DNA of 64,000 nucleotides from Pedobacter suwonensis (GTDB lineage: Bacteria; Bacteroidota; Bacteroidia; Sphingobacteriales; Sphingobacteriaceae), in contig NZ_FOJM01000004.1 of NCBI RefSeq assembly GCF_900111825.1, forward strand, positions 246,197 through 310,196. Reading direction: 5' to 3'. How positions within the stretch are numbered: position 1 is the stretch's first letter; each line of letters begins with the position of its first letter. Below the pieces are notes generated by a model. It was given only the letters and a program-made list of their open reading frames with translations, had not been told where the DNA came from and did no database searches. Position numbers and translations under genes: made by a program. Shown piece after piece: positions 41,043 through 49,799 of the stretch.

Positions 41043-41520
41043 GGCTGATGTAAAATGGATGATGGAAGAGTGATAATGGGCACTACCATTCGTGCCCAAA
41101 TCTTTCAACTTTCCAAATTTCGATGCTTGTGCTAACTTAAAAATGGTTCTAATTGAATTTTAGCAGATGGATTTTTAACCTTCCAACTTTTAAAACTTTC
41201 AACTCCCTAATTAAAACATTGTACCTTTTGTTAGATGGTAACATCTTACAGCACTGAAATTCTCTCTAGGTAATTTATATCGGCTTTTGGATCAAGCGGC
41301 CGTCACCCTGAATTCATTTCAGTGTCTTTCTTACTAAAAAGATGCTGAAACAAGTTCAGCATGACGAATCGGTCATGGATAGATCGTCTAAAAGAAAGTA
41401 CTTTAATTAAATAATAATTATCAAGTTCCTAACTAAAATATTGTACCTTCTGTCAGATGTTAACATCTGACAGCACTAGAAACTCTGACAGCACGAGAAA
41501 AATTTACAACCTTCGAACCT
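41043..41520. other. Repeat-bearing gap (478 bp) without a gene
   Basis: Contains a GTCACCCTGAA...TTCAGCATGACGA unit (41303-41367), an exact 24-base palindrome at 41450-41473 (arms CTGTCAGATGTT and AACATCTGACAG) and an imperfect second copy at 41229-41250 with the same flank TATTGTACCTT / CATTGTACCTT. No credible ORF. Confidence 0.6.
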
Positions 41521-42858
41521 TCAAACCTCTTTAATCTGATACTCCTCTATCTTACGGTAAAGTGTAGTTAAACCGATTCCCAATAACCTGGATGTTTCTG
41601 TTTTGTTGCCCTTGGTGTGGATCAGCACTTTTTGAATGTGCTGTTTTTCTATTTGCTGCAGGTTATATTCATTTGCTACGGGTGTAAAATCAAAGAATTC
41701 AGGTGGGAGGGCAGTTGCGCTTAGTACATTGTCATCTGATAAAATAACCAAACGCTCGATGATATTTTTTAACTCGCGTATATTTCCTTTCCAGCTATGG
41801 CTGCTCAATACGGATAAAATTTTATCGTCCATTTTTGGTACTGACCGATTTACCTTATCTGCAAATTCTTTCAGATAGTAAGTCGCCAATGCAGGGATAT
41901 CGGCTTTACGCTCTCGGAGCGGAGGCAAGGTAATGGTAAAAACGGAAAGGCGATAATACAGGTCAGACCGGAATTTTCCTGATAAGCCATCGGCTTTTAA
42001 ATCTTTATTGGTGGCGGCTAAAATCCGGACGTTTACCTGTTGTGTTTGGGTATCGCCAACTTTAATAAAAGTCTGGCTTTCGAGTACGCGTAATAGCTTA
42101 GCTTGCAAATCCAGGTTCATTTCTCCAATTTCATCCAGCAATAAAGTACCGCCGTTGGCTTCTTCCAATAATCCCTTTTTGTCTTTATTTGCACCCGTAA
42201 AGGCTCCTGCTTTATATCCGAATAATTCACTTTCCAATAAATCCGGACTAAATCCGCTGCAGTTTAAGGCCACAAAGGGTTTTGCCGACCTAAGGCTTTC
42301 ATAGTGGATAGATTGTGCAAAAACCTCTTTTCCAGTCCCCGTTTCACCAAGCAACAAAACGGTAGTATCGGTTTTGCTTACTTTTTTAGCCAGATCAATA
42401 GCTTCCTTTAATGTTTTAGATTGCCCGATGATCGTTTCAAAGCTATGTTTCTTTGCGATTTTGTTTTCAAGATCAGAAACCCTGCGCTGAAGGTTAGACT
42501 TATCCATCGCTTTGTATAAAAGCGGGATGATTTTCTCATTATCGTCGCCTTTTACAAGGTAATCAAATGCCCCGTTTTTAATGGCCAGAACCCCATCAGC
42601 AATTGTTCCGTAAGCGGTGAGGTTAATAATTTCTACATAGGATTTTATAGCTTTAATATCTTTAACCAGTGCAACACCATTTACGTCAGGAAGTTTTACA
42701 TCGCTGATGACAATACTTACTTCATTGCTTTTTAAAAGTTTGAGTCCTTCTTTTCCGGTATTGGCCTGTAAGGTTTTAAAGCCTTCCAGTTCTATAATCC
42801 TGGAAAGTAAACTGCAGATTTTCTTTTCATCATCAATGATGAGGACCATCCCATTCAT
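41521..42858 (-). CDS. Sigma-54-dependent response regulator, NtrC family
   Basis: The 445-aa protein has a receiver domain (1-115) with acidic pocket IDDE and phosphorylated Asp53 in ISDVKLPD, the AAA+ domain with Walker A GETGTGKE (171-178), the sigma-54 contact loop GAFTGA (218-223), Walker B LLLDEIGE (239-246) and the arginine-finger region, and a C-terminal Fis-type helix-turn-helix (about 405-445; TSRLLGIGLTTLYRKI). It should activate sigma-54 promoters when phosphorylated by a partner kinase. The kinase is not beside it in this window. The target genes are unknown. Confidence 0.95.
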   Translation of the reverse strand: MNGMVLIIDDEKKICSLLSRIIELEGFKTLQANTGKEGLKLLKSNEVSIVISDVKLPDVNGVALVKDIKAIKSYVEIINLTAYGTIADGVLAIKNGAFDYLVKGDDNEKIIPLLYKAMDKSNLQRRVSDLENKIAKKHSFETIIGQSKTLKEAIDLAKKVSKTDTTVLLLGETGTGKEVFAQSIHYESLRSAKPFVALNCSGFSPDLLESELFGYKAGAFTGANKDKKGLLEEANGGTLLLDEIGEMNLDLQAKLLRVLESQTFIKVGDTQTQQVNVRILAATNKDLKADGLSGKFRSDLYYRLSVFTITLPPLRERKADIPALATYYLKEFADKVNRSVPKMDDKILSVLSSHSWKGNIRELKNIIERLVILSDDNVLSATALPPEFFDFTPVANEYNLQQIEKQHIQKVLIHTKGNKTETSRLLGIGLTTLYRKIEEYQIKEV

Positions 42859-43115
42859 AGGTTAAAATTATACTGCAATATTAAGTAATAAAAATAACGA
42901 AAGATGATGAGGGGATAAAATAAGCTATTTGGTTGTAAGTTCCATTCGGATGCTTTATGTTGTAGAAATAGAGGCTATGGGTGGCGGTAAAAGGCTTTTG
43001 ACTTTAAACTTTGGCTTAAGGCTCCTGATCCTCGACTTAATTTGTACCTTTTTCGTTTCTTAGGCAACAAAATAAAAGCTTTTTGAGCATATTTGAATTT
43101 TGCAAAACAAATACT

Positions 43116-45584
43116 ATGTTCAAAAGATTAACTGCCATATTCACCCTATGCTTACCGGTAATGTTTTGTTTGGCGCAACAGGTTCGTCCATCAAAATCTT
43201 CCGAGATTTACAGAGAACTTAAAACCTTAAAACACCTACCCAAGGTTTTGTATCTGGCCGCCCATCCTGATGATGAAAATACGGGTTTGCTGTCGTGGTT
43301 GATTAACGATCAGAATGTAGAAACAGCTTATTTATCGCTAACCAGGGGAGACGGTGGGCAGAACCTTTTGGGTACCGAACAAGGGGCAGCATTGGGCTTG
43401 ATCAGAACACATGAACTTTTGGAAGCCCGTAGATTAGACGGCGCACAACAGTTTTTTACCAGGGCCATTGATTTCGGTTTCTCGAAGAATACCACTGATA
43501 CTTTTAAACAGTGGGATGCCGATAGCATTACCGCAGATGTGGTTTGGGTAATCAGAAAATTCAGGCCTGATGTAATTATCTGCCGTTTCCCGCCGACTGC
43601 TGCTGCAGGACATGGACAACATGCAGCTTCTGCAGTTGTTGCCGAAAAAGCATTTAAGGCGGCCGCCGATAAAAATATGTTTCCCGAACAGCTGAAATAC
43701 GTTGCTGTTTGGCAGCCCAAAAGATTGTTATGGAATACCTTCAGGTTTGGTGCAGTTAATACAACAGCCGAAAATCAATTAAAGGTATCCGTTGGACAAT
43801 ACGATGCTCAATTGGGAATGGGGTATGGAGAGTTGGCTGGATTAAGCAGAAGTTTGCATAAAAGCCAGGGAGCCGGAACACAATCTGTGGCCGGTGTACG
43901 TTCAGAATATTTTGTCAATGTTTTGGGCGATCCTGCCAAAAGAATTCTTTTTGATGGCTTAAACATGAACTGGTCTGATAAAGGCGTAGGCGATATTGAT
44001 GAACTCATTGATATTATATTGTTATCATTTAATTATAACCAGCCGGACAAAAGCCTGCACGGACTATTAATGCTAAGAAGAAAAATTGCCGAATTGCAGG
44101 ATGTAGCATTAAGAAAAGATAAACTTGCTGCGATCGATAAGATCATCTTAAGCAGTGCAGGGTTTATGGGCGAGGTGGTAACCAATCAGCCTGAAGCCAT
44201 TGCCGGCAACAGTTATAATTTCCGTTTAAACTTAATTTCAAGATCGGCTACTCCTGTAAAGGTAGAAAGTGTAAACTGGCTAAACCAGACAGATCATTTA
44301 AACAGAACGCTGGCAAATGATTCGCTGATTACCATTGAACGAAAAATCCAGATTCCGGCAGATGCTGCGCCTACTGAACCTTATTGGCTGGCCAAGCCTG
44401 CAAAAAACGCAGCAACATTTAGCGTGCCGAATGATACGTTGATTGGGCTTCCGGAAATGCAATCGCCGGTTAATGTATTGTTGACACTGAAAATCGAATC
44501 TGAAAAATTCGCGGTCAGTTTGCCTTTATCCTATAAAAAATTAGATCCTGTTAAGGGAGATGTGGTAGAAGCACTGAGAATTGTCCCTGCATTAGACTTA
44601 AGTTTTAGCGAACCTGTTTATTTTGCAAAAGAAAAAGAAGCTTTAAATGTCGGCCTTCGCTTAAGGGCCAACAAGAATATCAATTACGGGAGAATTACTT
44701 TTAAAATAGGGAACCAGGTTGTAAAAACCTTCCAGGGGATTAACTTGGGCGAGAATACGCTGAGCACGATGAATTTCGTTATCCCTGTTGAAGATTTAGT
44801 TAAAATTAAAACCAGCCAGAATAAATTAGAAGCAGTTTTTTCATCAGAAACAAATGAATATTCAAAAGGGCAGGTATTGATCCAATACCCGCATTTACCA
44901 ACCCTTCAGTATTTTGTTCCGGCTACTACCTGGTTAATTAAGGGAGACATCAAAGTATTGGCGAAAAAAATTGGCTATATCGAAGGGGCTGGCGATCTTA
45001 TTCCCGAATTTTTAAGACAGGCCGGTTTACAGGTTGATGTGCTGACAGAGGCAGATATCCTAAATCCGGTCAAACTGGCAAGCTATGACGCCGTGGTAAC
45101 CGGCGTAAGGGTAATCAATACCGAAAAGAGAATTAAAAACTGGCAAACTGCTTTACGCAGTTATGTAGAAAACGGCGGAACCATTGTCATGCAGTACAAT
45201 ACCACACAGGATATGGCATTGCAGGATTTTGGTATTTATCCATTTAGCATCAGTGGTAAAAGGGTAACCGAAGAAAATGCAGCGGTTAAGTTTTTAAAAC
45301 CTGACCATAAATTACTGAACTATCCAAATAAAATCACTGCTGAAGATTTTAAAGGCTGGGTGCAGGAACGTGGTGCTTACTTCCCTGACCAATGGGATCC
45401 CAGATACGAAACGCTTTTTGAAATGCACGATACGGGCGAGGAGCCACTTCAGGGTTCAACCCTTTATGCTAAATACGGCAAAGGTAATTTCATTTATACG
45501 CCTTTAGCATTTTTCAGGCAGTTGCCAGCAGGCAATGTTGGCGCAGCCAGGTTGTTCTTTAACTTTTTATCAGCCGGAAAGTGA
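43116..45584 (+). CDS. PIG-L/LmbE-family deacetylase with long C-terminal region
   Basis: The 822-aa product from ATG 43116 has a signal peptide (about 1-21, MFKRLTAIFTLCLPVMFCLA). The N-terminal PIG-L domain has AHPDDEN (49-55) and HGQHAAS (166-172), the zinc ligands of N-acetyl sugar deacetylases. The rest (about 300-820) is beta-rich with a glutamine-amidotransferase-like segment near residues 640-800 (YDAVVTGVRVINTE, GGTIVMQYNTT, GNFIYTPLAFFRQLPAG). Its stop overlaps the small membrane ORF, which in turn overlaps a sodium symporter. It is likely to release acetate or process an amino sugar outside the cytoplasm, with the symporter importing the product. Confidence 0.88.
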   Translation: MFKRLTAIFTLCLPVMFCLAQQVRPSKSSEIYRELKTLKHLPKVLYLAAHPDDENTGLLSWLINDQNVETAYLSLTRGDGGQNLLGTEQGAALGLIRTHELLEARRLDGAQQFFTRAIDFGFSKNTTDTFKQWDADSITADVVWVIRKFRPDVIICRFPPTAAAGHGQHAASAVVAEKAFKAAADKNMFPEQLKYVAVWQPKRLLWNTFRFGAVNTTAENQLKVSVGQYDAQLGMGYGELAGLSRSLHKSQGAGTQSVAGVRSEYFVNVLGDPAKRILFDGLNMNWSDKGVGDIDELIDIILLSFNYNQPDKSLHGLLMLRRKIAELQDVALRKDKLAAIDKIILSSAGFMGEVVTNQPEAIAGNSYNFRLNLISRSATPVKVESVNWLNQTDHLNRTLANDSLITIERKIQIPADAAPTEPYWLAKPAKNAATFSVPNDTLIGLPEMQSPVNVLLTLKIESEKFAVSLPLSYKKLDPVKGDVVEALRIVPALDLSFSEPVYFAKEKEALNVGLRLRANKNINYGRITFKIGNQVVKTFQGINLGENTLSTMNFVIPVEDLVKIKTSQNKLEAVFSSETNEYSKGQVLIQYPHLPTLQYFVPATTWLIKGDIKVLAKKIGYIEGAGDLIPEFLRQAGLQVDVLTEADILNPVKLASYDAVVTGVRVINTEKRIKNWQTALRSYVENGGTIVMQYNTTQDMALQDFGIYPFSISGKRVTEENAAVKFLKPDHKLLNYPNKITAEDFKGWVQERGAYFPDQWDPRYETLFEMHDTGEEPLQGSTLYAKYGKGNFIYTPLAFFRQLPAGNVGAARLFFNFLSAGK

Positions 45585-45688
45585 TGAAAAATCAGTTTAA
45601 AAACTGGAATACCTGGTATGCATTACTCGCTTTGGCGCTGGTATTTCAGCTTGTGTTTTATTATTTGTTTACTAAATTCTGGGCATGA
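45584..45688 (+). CDS. 34-aa single-pass membrane peptide, translationally coupled
   Basis: ATG at 45584 overlaps the preceding TGA (GTGATG), and its own stop TGA at 45686-45688 overlaps the symporter start (GCATGAG). The product has Trp and Lys residues near each end and one central hydrophobic segment LLALALVFQLVFYYLF, fitting one membrane helix. No Shine-Dalgarno sequence is evident. It is likely an accessory subunit of the symporter; function is inferred from coupling. Small ORFs of this kind sit in front of sodium:solute symporters in many Bacteroidota. Confidence 0.8.
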   Translation: MKNQFKNWNTWYALLALALVFQLVFYYLFTKFWA

Positions 45689-47385
45689 GTAATATCGATT
45701 GGACCGTATTGATATTCACTTTGCTTGCCGTGGTAGCCTATGGCGTTTTTATTGGTCGTGGGCAGAAAAGCAATGCCTCCTATTTAAAGGCAGATAATAA
45801 AATGCCCTGGTATATTGTGCTGCTTGGTATTATGGCCACACAGGCAAGCGCCATTACTTTTTTGTCAGCGCCGGGGCAGGCCTATACCGACGGTATGCGT
45901 TTTGTTCAGTATTATTTCGGTCTGCCTTTGGCTATGATCGTGATCTGCATTACCTTCATTCCCATTTTCCAGCGGTTAAATGTATATACAGCTTATGAAT
46001 ATTTAGAAAACCGTTTTGATAAAAAAACAAGGGTATTAACCTCATTGCTGTTCCTGTTTTCGCGGGGATTATCAACCGGCATCAGTATTTATGCACCAAG
46101 TATTATCCTTTCCAGTGTGTTAAACTGGAATATTTATTTAACTAATATCCTTACCGGAGGAATATTGTTGATTTATACTTACGTGGGTGGTGCAAAGGCA
46201 ATTGCGCATACACAGAAGTTACAGTTTTTGATCATCTTAGGAACCATGGCTTTTGCTGCATACCTTTTGGTGCAGAATATGCCTGATGGAATAGGTTTTA
46301 AAGACGCGCTTTACCTGGCCGGAAAATCTGGTAAATTAAATGTAATTACAACAGAATTTGACTGGAAGGATAAATACAACATCTGGAGCGGTTTAATCGG
46401 TGGGTTTTTTCTGGCGCTGTCTTATTTTGGCACCGATCAGAGCCAGGTTGGAAGGTACATTACGGCAAAAGATAATACAAATGCCAAAATGGGATTACTG
46501 TTAAATGGATTGGTTAAAATCCCGATGCAGTTTGCGATCCTCTTAATCGGCGCATTATTATTTGCTTTTTTCTCTTTAAAACCGACTCCGATTTATTTTA
46601 ACGAACGGTCCTATCAGCATTTAAAAGAAACTCAGCCCCGGCAGGCCGCAGCTTTTGAAAAAGAACACCAGGCCTTAGCACAGAAATTTAACCAGCAATC
46701 AAAAAATATTCTTCTGGAAAAAGAAAAGCAGTCGCCAACGCTAAATTCTTCCATAGCAAATTTTAAAGCAACCCAAAAACAGGTTAAAGAGTTACATAGC
46801 CGGGTAGAAGAAGCCATTAATAAATCAAATTACAATGCAGAGAAAACCGATACCAACTATATTTTTCTGTACTTTGTGAAAAATACACTTCCGGTGGGGA
46901 TGATCGGTCTGCTTTTCGCTGTCATATTTTTGGCCAGCTGGGGGTCTATATCAGCCGCATTAAATTCGCTGGCTGCCTGTTCCTTAAAAGATGTACACCT
47001 TATTTTTGGTAAAAAAGAAGTTGATGACGAAACGGAATTAAAATATAGCCGTTTGCATACTTTAGCATGGGGTATCTTTTCAATCGCAGTAGCCATGTTT
47101 GCTACACAAATGGGTTCGTTAATTGAGGCCGTTAATGTGCTGGGCTCACTTTTTTATGGACCAATTCTGGGCATTTTCTTAGTGGCTTTTTATTTGAAAA
47201 AGATAAACGGGTCAAATGTGTTTATTTCGGCTATCTTATCAGAAATTGCCGTTGTAGCAATCTATAAGTTTGATATAGTTTCATTTCTCTGGCTTAATGT
47301 AATTGGCGCGGCAGCAGTAATCATCTGCTCAGTAATCGGTCTGTTGTTTTCAAATCAAAAAGTTGCGACTGAAAAATCAGCCTGA
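45685..47385 (+). CDS. Sodium:solute symporter family (SSS) transporter with coiled-coil insertion
   Basis: The 566-aa membrane protein has about 13 segments and the SSS core GIMATQASAITFLSAPGQAY, QRLNVYTAYEYLENRFDKKT, GISIYAPSIIL, YTYVGGAKAIAHTQKLQF, ALSYFGTDQSQVGRYITAK. It should move a small solute with sodium. Between the segments near residues 295 and 395 is an unusual hydrophilic insert rich in Glu, Gln and Lys (HLKETQPRQAAAFEKEH and more) which is probably helical. It starts within the stop of the 34-aa peptide and follows the PIG-L gene. Substrate is unknown; the context suggests an amino-sugar product. Confidence 0.92.
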   Translation: MSNIDWTVLIFTLLAVVAYGVFIGRGQKSNASYLKADNKMPWYIVLLGIMATQASAITFLSAPGQAYTDGMRFVQYYFGLPLAMIVICITFIPIFQRLNVYTAYEYLENRFDKKTRVLTSLLFLFSRGLSTGISIYAPSIILSSVLNWNIYLTNILTGGILLIYTYVGGAKAIAHTQKLQFLIILGTMAFAAYLLVQNMPDGIGFKDALYLAGKSGKLNVITTEFDWKDKYNIWSGLIGGFFLALSYFGTDQSQVGRYITAKDNTNAKMGLLLNGLVKIPMQFAILLIGALLFAFFSLKPTPIYFNERSYQHLKETQPRQAAAFEKEHQALAQKFNQQSKNILLEKEKQSPTLNSSIANFKATQKQVKELHSRVEEAINKSNYNAEKTDTNYIFLYFVKNTLPVGMIGLLFAVIFLASWGSISAALNSLAACSLKDVHLIFGKKEVDDETELKYSRLHTLAWGIFSIAVAMFATQMGSLIEAVNVLGSLFYGPILGIFLVAFYLKKINGSNVFISAILSEIAVVAIYKFDIVSFLWLNVIGAAAVIICSVIGLLFSNQKVATEKSA

Positions 47386-47463
47386 TTTTTTACGCAAAGC
47401 AGATATTTTTCCTCGGGCGCAGGCCTGGAAATTTAATACCTTTATTTTCTAAATAATAACGAC

Positions 47464-48087
47464 ATGGATGATGCCTGGGTTGATAGGTGGAATGACCGCT
47501 ACAGTACCAATGAGTTTGCTTATGGAGAACAACCGAATAATTACTTAAAAGAACAATTGACACCTTTGGATACCGGAACGATACTTTTTCCGGCAGAAGG
47601 CGAAGGCCGAAATGCGGTTTTTGCGGCTAAACTGGGTTGGAAAGTCTCGGCCTTTGATATCAGTACTGAAGGAAAAAACAAGGCTGTTCAACTCGCCGTT
47701 CACAATCAGGTTAGCATCGATTATCAGGTGGGCAAACTACAGGATCTTAACTATAAAGCTGGGCAGTTTGATGCCATTGCTTTGATTTATGCACACTTTC
47801 CTTCGTCAATCAAATCGACCTATCATAAAACACTAAGCCATTATCTATGCAAGGGCGGTTTGGTTATTTTCGAAGCTTTTAGCAAGAAACACCTTCATTA
47901 TATTGCAGCAAACGAAAAAGTTGGTGGGCCGAAAGAAATTGATATGCTGTTTTCGATGGAAGAAATAAAGGCTGATTTCGAAGATTACGAGATCATTGTG
48001 TTGGAAGAAAAAGAAATTGAACTGAATGAAGGCTTGTTTCATAACGGACTAGGTTCGGTAATCAGATTTGTTGGAAGAAAGAAATAA
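47464..48087 (+). CDS. Class I SAM-dependent methyltransferase (TehB-like)
   Basis: The 207-aa cytoplasmic protein has [20 protein letters not shown] at the N-terminus, then [54 protein letters not shown] and [16 protein letters not shown]. This is the TehB/thiopurine-methyltransferase-like group; the substrate is not known. The usual GxGxG is replaced by AEGEGRN. It has its own start 78 bases after the symporter stop and could be read through from it, but no direct functional link is evident. Confidence 0.82.
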   Translation: MDDAWVDRWNDRYSTNEFAYGEQPNNYLKEQLTPLDTGTILFPAEGEGRNAVFAAKLGWKVSAFDISTEGKNKAVQLAVHNQVSIDYQVGKLQDLNYKAGQFDAIALIYAHFPSSIKSTYHKTLSHYLCKGGLVIFEAFSKKHLHYIAANEKVGGPKEIDMLFSMEEIKADFEDYEIIVLEEKEIELNEGLFHNGLGSVIRFVGRKK

Positions 48088-48357
48088 ACCTCCTTCAACA
48101 TCCGGAAATGGCGTGGCGCTACGGATTAGCGAATGGATAAGTGTCGATCTGACTCGCTGGTTAACTTTAAGTTGTATATCCATTCTTGTTTATTGATCGT
48201 AAAGGCCTATTCTTAAATTCGTGGGCAATATATTAAGCTACCATAGATACCTGACCTTTACCGTCATTCCCGTATCAATTTATTAAAGGGTATTGTTTTA
48301 TCGTGTTAAAGCCATAAATTCGTAAAATAAAACAACAGAAACAGATAATATAATACT

Positions 48358-48876
48358 ATGAAAACGATGATTAAATCAATCACATTGCTGTTTACGGCAA
48401 TTACCATTTCAGTAAGTGCAATGGCACAAGATGCGCAGCCTAAACCAAGTCCGGCGGCAACTGCAACAGGAAAAGTTAAAGGTGCAACCATTACGATTAA
48501 CTACAGCAGTCCGGCGGTAAAAGGGCGTAAAATCTGGGGCGGTTTAGAAGCCTTTGATAAAGTATGGCGAGCTGGTGCAAATGAAGCGACCACTTTCGAA
48601 ACTGATAAAGATATTATGGTTGAAGGTAAACCTTTGGCAGCAGGAAAATACAGTTTCTTTTTAATCCCTAGAGAAAGCGGAACCTGGACAGCTATTTTCA
48701 ATAAGGAACCAAAACAATGGGGAGCTTACAAATACGAAGAAGCTAAAGATGCTTTACGTGTTGATGTTAAAACCAAAGCATTAAAAGCAACACAAGAACG
48801 TTTGGTTTATAAAATTACCAAAAGCGGTTTTGCTTTAGAATGGGATAAAATTTCTGTTCCGGTAACCATTAAATAA
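48358..48876 (+). CDS. DUF2911 family secreted protein
   Basis: The 172-aa protein has a signal peptide (about 1-22, ending SAMA), then the DUF2911 pattern [53 protein letters not shown] and [17 protein letters not shown]. The family is widespread in Bacteroidota with unknown function. It is a single-gene unit with a strong terminator. Confidence 0.88.
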   Translation: MKTMIKSITLLFTAITISVSAMAQDAQPKPSPAATATGKVKGATITINYSSPAVKGRKIWGGLEAFDKVWRAGANEATTFETDKDIMVEGKPLAAGKYSFFLIPRESGTWTAIFNKEPKQWGAYKYEEAKDALRVDVKTKALKATQERLVYKITKSGFALEWDKISVPVTIK

Positions 48877-48892
48877 TTAGATCAAATTCTTG

Positions 48893-48931
48893 AAAGCCGT
48901 TCCAGTTTAATACTTGGGACGGCTTTTTTTT
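48893..48931 (+). terminator. Rho-independent terminator of the DUF2911 gene
   Basis: AAAGCCGTTCC (48893-48903) pairs with GGGACGGCTTT (48916-48926) with one G-U pair, followed by T run. Confidence 0.9.
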
Positions 48932-49095
48932 GTCCTTTTTTTCGGGAAAATGAACGTATAGCAATGCTTGGAGGTTAACAGGCCACTTTGCGCTTACTCC
49001 GTTGCACGTCGTGTTCGCTGTAAATCGAGTTCAGGAAAAGGAATTTCTGGTCGTGTAGGGGCTTGTGCTTTAAATGATATTTGTGTTTAGGATTA

Positions 49096-49323
49096 GGAAA
49101 TGAGTGGCCTGTAGTGCTTGGAGGCTGATAGTCCCGCTATTCATTTCAAGTCCTCGCTGCGCTCCGGGCTTTACATTTCTATCGGGTTTACGAACAGAGG
49201 TTTGTGCACTCCGCAACCCAACAAATGAAAGGCTGTTATAGTCATATAGCCCCGGTTGAAGCGTTTACCTGCAGCAACGAGGTACGAGGCAGTAGAGCGT
49301 ATAAACGGAAAATGGGAAGAAAT
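49096..49323. repeat. 228-bp direct repeat, copy 1
   Basis: Begins GGAAATGAGTGGCCTGT and runs through AGTCCTCGCTGCGCTCCGGG, TTTACATTTCTATCGGG, ATAGCCCCGGTTG and CAGCAACGAGGTACGAGGCA to GGGAAGAAA. Differs from copy 2 by scattered base changes only; no gene is read through it. The gap 48932-49799 contains this pair and nothing else recognised except the hairpin at 49341. Confidence 0.85.
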
Positions 49324-49340
49324 TTAGTGTTTTTATTCCC

Positions 49341-49362
49341 TGGTCTGTGTCTGCACAGACCA
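49341..49362. repeat. Hairpin TGGTCTGTG/CACAGACCA, second copy
   Basis: TGGTCTGTG (49341-49349) and CACAGACCA (49354-49362) are a perfect stem. The same stem occurs at 21679-21699 downstream of the desaturase gene. Confidence 0.6.
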
Positions 49363-49414
49363 ATAGATAGATTATCTATACAAGCAATAAATACTCAATA
49401 ACATATTTGAGTTC

Positions 49415-49642
49415 GGAAATGAGTGGCCTGTGGTGCTTGGAGGCTGATAGTCCCGCTATTCATTTCAAGTCCTCGCTGCGCTCCGGGCTTTACATTTCTA
49501 TCGGGTTTACGAACAAAGGTTTGTACATATTGCAACCTAAAAAATGGAATGCTGTTATAGCCATATAGCCCCGGTTGCAGCGATACCCTGCAGCAACGAG
49601 GTACGAGGCAGCGAAGCGTAAAAGCGGAAAACGGGAAGAAAC
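49415..49642. repeat. 228-bp direct repeat, copy 2
   Basis: Same length and same order as the copy at 49096-49323, 91 bases after it. The frame of the following GH92 gene is open into it, but the coding start is at 49800. Confidence 0.85.
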
Positions 49643-49799
49643 TTCTTGCCGTGCACAGGCATTGCGCTCCAAATCATCATATATTTATTGTTCAGTAAAC
49701 TATACTTACCCTTTCTCCCTTTTTGTAAAGAACCTAAAACATAATATCTACTTCATGTTAAAATACTATTTTAGGCAGATATTAAAATACACACAAATA

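Noticed and set aside
43328..43720. Open frame of 130 codons on the minus strand opposite the PIG-L gene
   Set aside because: It lies within the deacetylase domain coding region, with no family pattern of its own.
49575..49799. N-terminal extension of the GH92 gene
   Set aside because: The first 75 codons come from the 228-bp repeat, and a normal signal peptide begins at 49800.
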